From an uncultured Clostridia bacterium (lineage in GTDB: Bacteria > Bacillota > Dehalobacteriia > UBA4068 > JAAVYR01): 11,181 bases of DNA. The stretch spans positions 1-11,181 of the forward strand of contig CAMNVD010000035.1 of the NCBI GenBank assembly GCA_946562005.1, written 5' to 3'. The notes beneath the pieces are model-generated. The model was not told the DNA's origin and did not search any database. It saw only the letters and a list, made by a program, of their open reading frames with translations. A program made the translations under genes and the position numbers. Shown here in pieces: positions 6,782-11,181 of the stretch; the stretch's first letter is position 1, and every line of letters starts with the position of its first letter.

Positions 6782-7261
6782 ATGAATAAGAAATTTTTAA
6801 AACTCATGTCTCTTGCTTTGGTAGTAATGATGATGTCTGTTGCCTTAGTTGCTTGCGGCGGTGGCGACGACAACAAAGACAACGATGGTGCTTTGACTGA
6901 AGAAGAATACATCGCAAAAGTACAAGAAATCTCCACCACCATGTCTAATATGCAAACTACCATCAACGAAAAAATGGCTACTATCGACCCAACTGATGAA
7001 AAAGCTGTAGATGCTTTATTTGAAGAAATCAAAGCTCCTTTCATCGAATTTGCTGCTTTGAAAGCTCCTGCTAAATATGAAGCTGCTCAAGCTAAATTCA
7101 AATCTGGTTGCGAAGCTATGATTGAATTCATCGACACTGCAAAAGCATTGTCCAAAGACCCAGCTAGCGCTGATGCTAACAAATTACAAGAATTGTTGAC
7201 ATCCGCTATGACTGATATCATGGAAGGTGCTCAACTCGCTGAACAAGCAGACGCTAAATAA
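6782..7261 (+). CDS. Small lipoprotein of unknown function
   Basis: I do not recognise this family. The 159-residue product has a lipoprotein signal: a basic N-terminus (MNKKFLKL), a hydrophobic core, and the lipobox LVAC with lipidated C25. Next comes a short Gly/Asp/Asn-rich linker (26-36), then a predicted all-helical, Ala/Lys/Glu-rich domain with one further cysteine (in KSGCEAM). The residue after C25 is Gly rather than Asp, so if the host has an outer membrane, sorting there is plausible. The start has AGGAGG at 6771-6776; the in-frame upstream extension to 6698 would overlap the promoter and is rejected. The gene stands alone with its own promoter and terminator. Codon use differs from its neighbours: every Glu is GAA, every Gln is CAA, Ala is mostly GCT and there is no GCG, which suggests very high expression. 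There is no SGAT-type flavinylation motif. Confidence 0.85.
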   Translation: MNKKFLKLMSLALVVMMMSVALVACGGGDDNKDNDGALTEEEYIAKVQEISTTMSNMQTTINEKMATIDPTDEKAVDALFEEIKAPFIEFAALKAPAKYEAAQAKFKSGCEAMIEFIDTAKALSKDPASADANKLQELLTSAMTDIMEGAQLAEQADAK

Positions 7262-7322
7262 TTAAAACATAATCAAATTTTTATTAAAATGTCATTCTTG
7301 CTATAAAAAAATATGCGCAATC

Positions 7323-7356
7323 AAAAAAGTCACCAATTATAATTGGTGACTTTTTT
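7323..7356 (+). terminator. Terminator formed by a perfect 34-base palindrome
   Basis: The core GTCACCAATTA at 7329-7339 is followed immediately by its exact reverse complement (7340-7350), flanked by six A on the left and six T on the right, so the whole 34 bases read the same on both strands. It would terminate the lipoprotein transcript and, being symmetric, could also work on the other strand. Confidence 0.85.
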
Positions 7357-7383
7357 ATATTAGTATGAGAAAGTCTATATTTG

Positions 7384-7392
7384 TGGTAAAAT
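7384..7392 (+). promoter_or_regulatory. Extended -10 element before xseA
   Basis: TGG followed by TAAAAT at 7387-7392 makes an extended -10 element. No good -35 box lies 17 bases upstream (TATGAG at 7364-7369). It is the best candidate for the xseA-xseB-ispA promoter, 43 bases before the xseA start. Confidence 0.5.
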
Positions 7393-7434
7393 AAAAACAG
7401 AGTTTATTTTTGACGAAACAAAGGATTTATTATT

Positions 7435-8667
7435 ATGGCAAAAAATCTTTTTCGAGTGAAAGAAATTAATCTTTATATACAGGGGTTGCTTGCCGATGAT
7501 GCTTTGCTGCAAAATATCTGGATAGAAGGAGAGATTTCTAATTTTAAATGTCATTCTTCGGGCCATTGGTATTTTACGCTCAAGGGGGAGGAAGCGGCAT
7601 TAAAATGCATTGTCTTTCGTCAATGGACCAAAGGCGTATTCTTCTTGCCAGAGGATGGGATGGAGGTCCGTGTGCGGGGATCTATTGCTGTTTATGAGCG
7701 GGACGGGCAGTATATCCTCTATGGTGAAGAAGTTACGGCCATCGGTACCAGTAATCAATATGCCCAATTTTGTGCGTTAAGAGAGCAGCTTTATCAGGAA
7801 GGGCTGTTTGATGAGTCTAGGAAAAAGCCACTGCCGGTTTACCCAAAGAAAATCGCTGTGGTGACTTCTGTAGACGGGGCGGCTTGGCATGATATGCAAA
7901 AAATATTTGCTCAAAAAATCCCGGCAGAAATTATGCTTCTGCCCTGCTCTGTTCAGGGAATAAATAGTGAGAGTTCTATTGTACAAGCCATTACTATGGC
8001 GGGAAAACGGTCTGATATTGACGTATTAATTGTCAGCCGCGGTGGCGGTAGCAAGGAGGATTTGGCAGTATTTAATACGGAAGGGGTTACTAGAGCGGTG
8101 TCGGAAAGCTCGCTTCCGGTGATTTCTGCTGTGGGCCATGAAATAGACTATACTTTGGTGGATTTAGCGGCGGATGTGCGTGTGCCTACACCTACAGCGG
8201 CAGCAAATATTGTTTTGCCTGATAAAGCTGTTGTTCGTCAACAATTATGGTCGATGAAAAATAGGCTCATTGCTGTGATGGCAGACTCTGTTACTTCGCA
8301 GTACGAGCATTTACAGGGATTGACAAGGGGATGTTCTATTCATACATTGTTGGCGCAGCAGAGATTGATATTGCAGCGAAGCTTGAGAAGATTATTGTTG
8401 CATATGGAAACAGTGAAAGAAGAAAAACAAATGCAGTTTCAAAAGCAGGCAATGCGGCTTTCTCTCTCAGACCCGATGCAAATACTTGCAAAAGGTTATG
8501 GCATTGCAAGCAAGCAGCTCTATGGCGTGCCAGTAAAAAGTATATCAGGGATTGCGGCAAAAGAATCCCTATATCTACAGATGATAGATGGTGTTATACA
8601 CTGTAAAGTAGAACAAGTTGCATTAGCGGATGCAGTAGCTGTATTACAACAAAAGGGAAAAGAATGA
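7435..8667 (+). CDS. xseA: Exodeoxyribonuclease VII large subunit
   Basis: XseA is the catalytic subunit of exonuclease VII, which degrades single-stranded DNA from either end into short oligonucleotides. The 410-residue product has an N-terminal OB-fold at about 5-103, with the typical IWIEGEISNFK and SSGHWYFTLK stretches, then the catalytic domain with AVVTSVDGAAWHDM (141-154), SRGGGSKEDLAVFN (201-214), PVISAVGHEIDYT (228-240) and DVRVPTPTAAA (247-257). D153, R202, H235 and D238 match in spacing the four residues recalled as essential in the E. coli enzyme (D155, R205, H238, D241). A helical, Gln/Leu-rich region that contacts XseB follows. The start has AAAGGA at 7420-7425. xseB begins 10 bases after the stop, consistent with co-translation. 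Confidence 0.97.
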   Translation: MAKNLFRVKEINLYIQGLLADDALLQNIWIEGEISNFKCHSSGHWYFTLKGEEAALKCIVFRQWTKGVFFLPEDGMEVRVRGSIAVYERDGQYILYGEEVTAIGTSNQYAQFCALREQLYQEGLFDESRKKPLPVYPKKIAVVTSVDGAAWHDMQKIFAQKIPAEIMLLPCSVQGINSESSIVQAITMAGKRSDIDVLIVSRGGGSKEDLAVFNTEGVTRAVSESSLPVISAVGHEIDYTLVDLAADVRVPTPTAAANIVLPDKAVVRQQLWSMKNRLIAVMADSVTSQYEHLQGLTRGCSIHTLLAQQRLILQRSLRRLLLHMETVKEEKQMQFQKQAMRLSLSDPMQILAKGYGIASKQLYGVPVKSISGIAAKESLYLQMIDGVIHCKVEQVALADAVAVLQQKGKE

Positions 8668-8677
8668 GGAGATTAGC

Positions 8678-8902
8678 ATGGCAAAGAAAAAAGACTTTGG
8701 CAGTATCTTAATGGAGCTGGAAGAGGTTATCGAGAAAATAGAATCCGGGGATTTATCCTTGGAAGATGCGTTAAAAGAATTTCAGACTGGGGTAGGCTTA
8801 GTAACAGCAGGAGAAAAGCAATTGCGGGATGCCGAAGAGGAAGTAAAAAAAGGCGAGGCCTTGATGGATTCGTTGTTTCCTGAGGGGGATTTATGGAAGT
8901 AG
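8678..8902 (+). CDS. xseB: Exodeoxyribonuclease VII small subunit
   Basis: This 74-residue acidic helical protein has the standard XseB pattern: FGSILMELEEVIEKIESGDL, then SLEDALKEFQTGVGLV, then a Glu/Lys-rich second helix. XseB forms a helical hairpin and several copies bind each XseA to form active exonuclease VII. A GAGGAG site precedes the ATG, and the short gap after xseA supports a single transcript. The last 10 bases overlap the start of ispA. Confidence 0.95.
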   Translation: MAKKKDFGSILMELEEVIEKIESGDLSLEDALKEFQTGVGLVTAGEKQLRDAEEEVKKGEALMDSLFPEGDLWK

Positions 8903-9783
8903 CAAGTTATTTTGCCCAAGTGCAGCAAGAGATAGAGGAAGTTTTAGCTCAGTTGTTGCAGGTAAAAGCATTGCCAGAAAGCAGACTTTATGAAGCTATG
9001 GGTTATAGTAGTCTGAATGGAGGCAAGCGGCTGCGTCCGGCATTATTCTGCGCTGTTCTTGATTTATTAGGCGTTGCTGATAAAAAGCCTTTTTTGCCTT
9101 TTGCTGCTGCTATCGAAATGATACATTGTTATTCGTTGATACATGATGACTTGCCTGCCATGGACAATGACGATTACCGGCGGGGACGACTAACTAACCA
9201 TAAAGTATATGGCGAGGCAATGGCTATCTTAGCTGGGGATGGGCTTTTAACCTATGCTTTTCAGGTGATGTTGGGTGTGACGATTTCCGGGGTGTCGGCA
9301 GAGCGAGTATTGGCAGCTGCGAAGCTGATGGCGGATTGCGCTGGTCTCTCTGGTATGGTAGCAGGCCAAGCAGTAGATATTCTCAATGAAGCAAAAGCGC
9401 TGACGATAGGGGAGCTTGCTTATATCCACCGCAAGAAAACGGGTGCTATGATAAAAGGAGCCATTGGTTCGGCAGCAATTTTAGCCGGAGCGACAGAGGA
9501 ACAAATAAAAGCATTGACAGTTTATAGCGAGCAGATAGGACTAGCTTTCCAGATAGCAGACGATATTCTGGATGTGGCGGGAAATAGTGAGGAAATCGGC
9601 AAGCCTGCGGGTAGTGATGATAAAAATGGCAGAGTGACTTATGCTTCTCTTTTAGGAGTAGAGGAAGCTTATGCTCGTGGAGAAGCGGCGATTGCCGATG
9701 CTGTTGGGGCGCTAAATCTTTGGGGGGCGGAGGCTGATTTGCTTCGTGGAATGGCCCGTTTTTGTTTGCAGCGAAGAAAATAG
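8893..9783 (+). CDS. ispA: Farnesyl/geranyl diphosphate synthase (short-chain polyprenyl synthase)
   Basis: This enzyme joins isopentenyl diphosphate to allylic diphosphates to make farnesyl-type C15 (possibly C10) diphosphate, the precursor for quinones, undecaprenyl carriers and other isoprenoids. The 296-residue product has the family's usual length and motifs: GGKRLRP (43-49), the first aspartate-rich motif D85-D86-LPAM-D91 followed by NDDYRRGR, and the second motif D223-D224-IL-D227 in FQIADDILD. A motif near the end reads GRVTY, where most homologues have Lys in place of R246. The ATG lies inside xseB (10-base overlap) and uses the GAGGGGG at 8882-8888, a translationally coupled arrangement. 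The gene commonly after ispA in Bacillota, dxs, is absent here. Chain length cannot be fixed by eye. Confidence 0.94.
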   Translation: MEVASYFAQVQQEIEEVLAQLLQVKALPESRLYEAMGYSSLNGGKRLRPALFCAVLDLLGVADKKPFLPFAAAIEMIHCYSLIHDDLPAMDNDDYRRGRLTNHKVYGEAMAILAGDGLLTYAFQVMLGVTISGVSAERVLAAAKLMADCAGLSGMVAGQAVDILNEAKALTIGELAYIHRKKTGAMIKGAIGSAAILAGATEEQIKALTVYSEQIGLAFQIADDILDVAGNSEEIGKPAGSDDKNGRVTYASLLGVEEAYARGEAAIADAVGALNLWGAEADLLRGMARFCLQRRK

Positions 9784-9804
9784 AGCAGGGTTTTATGACA
9801 AAAC

Positions 9805-9833
9805 TTGAATAATCAAAGAAAATTTTGTACAAT
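9805..9833 (+). promoter_or_regulatory. Promoter of leuS
   Basis: TTGAAT at 9805-9810 and TACAAT at 9828-9833 are separated by exactly 17 bases, a good sigma-A-type match, in the 93-base gap after ispA. Transcription would start near 9840, leaving a leader of about 37 bases, too short for a T-box. I see no convincing terminator for the ispA transcript in this gap, so some read-through into leuS is possible. Confidence 0.75.
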
Positions 9834-9876
9834 GAACAGTAACGGACTGTTTGTCTAAATAGGGGGTACAAAAAAC

Positions 9877-11181
9877 ATGGAAAAGAAGTATGACTTCAAA
9901 GCAATCGAAGAAAAATGGCAAAATAAATGGGAACAAGACGACCTTTATCATGTATGTGAAAATAGTGAAAAACCTAAATATTATGTTTTGGAAATGTTTC
10001 CTTACCCTTCGGGGAATTTGCATATGGGTCATGTGCGGAATTATTCTATTGGGGATGTTGTAGCCCGCTTTAAGACCATGAATGGCTATAATGTGCTGCA
10101 CCCTATGGGCTGGGATTCTTTTGGTCTGCCTGCGGAAAATGCCGCTATCAAAAGAGGGGCGGAGCCTGCCAAATGGACCATTGAGAATATCGCCAATATG
10201 CGGCGCCAGCTCCATTCTATGGGGCTTAGCTATGACTGGGATAGGGAAGTGACTACTTGCCTGCCTGAGTATTATAAATGGACCCAATGGCTGTTTATCC
10301 AACTCTATAACAAAGGACTGGCCTATAAGAAAAAAGCGGCAGTAAACTTTTGCCCATCCTGCGCAACGGTGCTTGCCAATGAACAAGTGGTAGACGGCGG
10401 CTGTGAACGGTGCGGCACCTTAGTAGAAAAGAAAGATTTAGAACAATGGTTCTTTAAAACTACCGACTATGCCCAGCGGTTATTAGATGACCTAGAAAAG
10501 CTCCCTGGCTGGCCTGATAAAGTAAAAACCATGCAGGAAAACTGGATAGGCCGTAGTGAAGGGATGGAAGTAGTTTTCCACACAGAAGCCGGAGACGAAA
10601 TGCCTATCTTTACCACGCGGGTAGATACCATTTTCGGTGTGACTTATATGGTATTGGCACCGGAACATCCGCTGGTAGAAAAACTTACCAAAGGTACTGC
10701 TTATGAACAGGCGGTAACAGCCTTTGTGGGTAAAGTAAAAAATATGTCTCAAATAGACCGGACTGCAACAGACCTGGAAAAGGAAGGGATGTTCATCGGG
10801 GCGTATGCTATTAATCCTGTCAATGGGAAAAAGGTACCTATCTGGATTACCAACTATGTGCTGATGGAATATGGTACTGGCGCTGTGATGGGGGTACCGG
10901 CCCATGATAGCAGAGACTTCGACTTTGCTACCAAGTTCGACTTACCGATTATAGAAGTGATTACCCCGGAAAAGGGTGTGGGCCATGAAACTCTGGCAGA
11001 AGTATATGAAGAAGATGGTTATCTGATTAACTCTGGAAAATTTGATGGCATGGCAAACCGAGCAGAAGGTATGTCGGCTATTATGGATTTTATTGAAGCT
11101 GAAGCTATGGGGAAACGAGTAGTGAACTATCGGCTTCGGGATTGGCTCATCTCTCGGCAGCGGTATTGGGGGGCGCCTATT
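9877..11181 (+). CDS. leuS: Leucyl-tRNA synthetase, N-terminal part (3' end beyond window)
   Basis: The frame is open from ATG 9877 to the right edge, giving 435 residues of a protein usually just over 800 long. LeuRS charges tRNA-Leu with leucine in the cytoplasm. Visible features are the opening DFKAIEEKWQNKWE, the class I motif HMGH at 49-52 within PYPSGNLHMGHVRNY, GWDSFGLPAENAA, a zinc-binding set C159/C162/C176/C179, then the CP1 editing domain with TTRVDTIFG (246-254) and GVPAHDSRD with D344 and D347, the conserved editing aspartates. The window ends within RLRDWLISRQRYWGAPI; the KMSKS loop and anticodon-binding domain lie outside. The ribosome binding site is AGGGGGT at 9861-9867. Intact as far as it goes, with no frameshift seen. 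Confidence 0.97.
   Translation, partial: MEKKYDFKAIEEKWQNKWEQDDLYHVCENSEKPKYYVLEMFPYPSGNLHMGHVRNYSIGDVVARFKTMNGYNVLHPMGWDSFGLPAENAAIKRGAEPAKWTIENIANMRRQLHSMGLSYDWDREVTTCLPEYYKWTQWLFIQLYNKGLAYKKKAAVNFCPSCATVLANEQVVDGGCERCGTLVEKKDLEQWFFKTTDYAQRLLDDLEKLPGWPDKVKTMQENWIGRSEGMEVVFHTEAGDEMPIFTTRVDTIFGVTYMVLAPEHPLVEKLTKGTAYEQAVTAFVGKVKNMSQIDRTATDLEKEGMFIGAYAINPVNGKKVPIWITNYVLMEYGTGAVMGVPAHDSRDFDFATKFDLPIIEVITPEKGVGHETLAEVYEEDGYLINSGKFDGMANRAEGMSAIMDFIEAEAMGKRVVNYRLRDWLISRQRYWGAPI

Noticed and set aside
6782..7261. Lipoprotein as a flavinylated electron carrier like PplA
   Set aside because: No D-x-x-(S/T)-G-A-T motif occurs anywhere in the protein, so there is no ApbE target site despite the nearby apbE and rnf genes.
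9790..9804. Hairpin GTTTT/AAAAC after ispA as a terminator
   Set aside because: The stem is five weak pairs with no T run after it and abuts the leuS -35 box.
9834..9876. T-box riboswitch before leuS
   Set aside because: Only about 40 bases separate the likely transcription start from the ATG, far too short for a T-box leader, and no T-box sequence is visible.
9793..10386. A 197-codon open frame on the minus strand
   Set aside because: It lies opposite the leuS start, covers the leuS promoter, and its protein shows no recognisable family. The + strand frame has every LeuRS motif.

Overview
The window is a dense stretch of bacterial chromosome with every recognisable gene on the + strand, short intergenic gaps, strong AGGAGG-type ribosome binding sites and intermediate base composition. 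The Rnf gene order C-D-G-E-A-B, with an ApbE-like gene, a NusG-domain-II gene and a Gx-transporter gene just upstream, points to an anaerobic member of the Bacillota. I lean towards the Negativicutes, but that is inference from gene content and feel, not from a phylogenetic marker.

Region 1 (1-6601) is one apparent operon: the 3' part of an apbE-type FMN transferase gene, a small membrane-anchored NusG domain II protein, a Gx-transporter/ECF-S-like membrane protein, then the complete rnfCDGEAB set. It ends at a rho-independent terminator (6618-6666). Rnf is a membrane ferredoxin:NAD+ oxidoreductase that couples electron transfer to Na+ or H+ export. ApbE attaches FMN covalently to threonines in RnfG and RnfD, so the maturation enzyme is encoded with its targets. 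The NusG-II/Gx pair is the least understood part of the operon.

Region 2 (6702-7356) is a single-gene unit with its own extended -10 promoter, a small lipoprotein of unknown function with codon use typical of very highly expressed genes, and a terminator that is a perfect 34-base palindrome.

Region 3 (about 7384-9783) is an xseA-xseB-ispA operon: the two subunits of exonuclease VII followed by a short-chain (farnesyl-type) polyprenyl diphosphate synthase, with tight spacing and a 10-base xseB/ispA overlap. No dxs follows ispA.

Region 4 (9805-11181) is a clear sigma-A-type promoter and the first 435 codons of leuS, which runs off the right edge.

I see no tRNA, rRNA, CRISPR array, insertion sequence, phage gene or riboswitch, and no gap over 300 bases without a gene. 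Most of the window is conserved core metabolism. The points deserving a second look are the NusG-II/Gx pair beside Rnf, atypical flavinylation motifs in RnfG and RnfD, a four-cysteine tail on RnfE, and the highly expressed lipoprotein.
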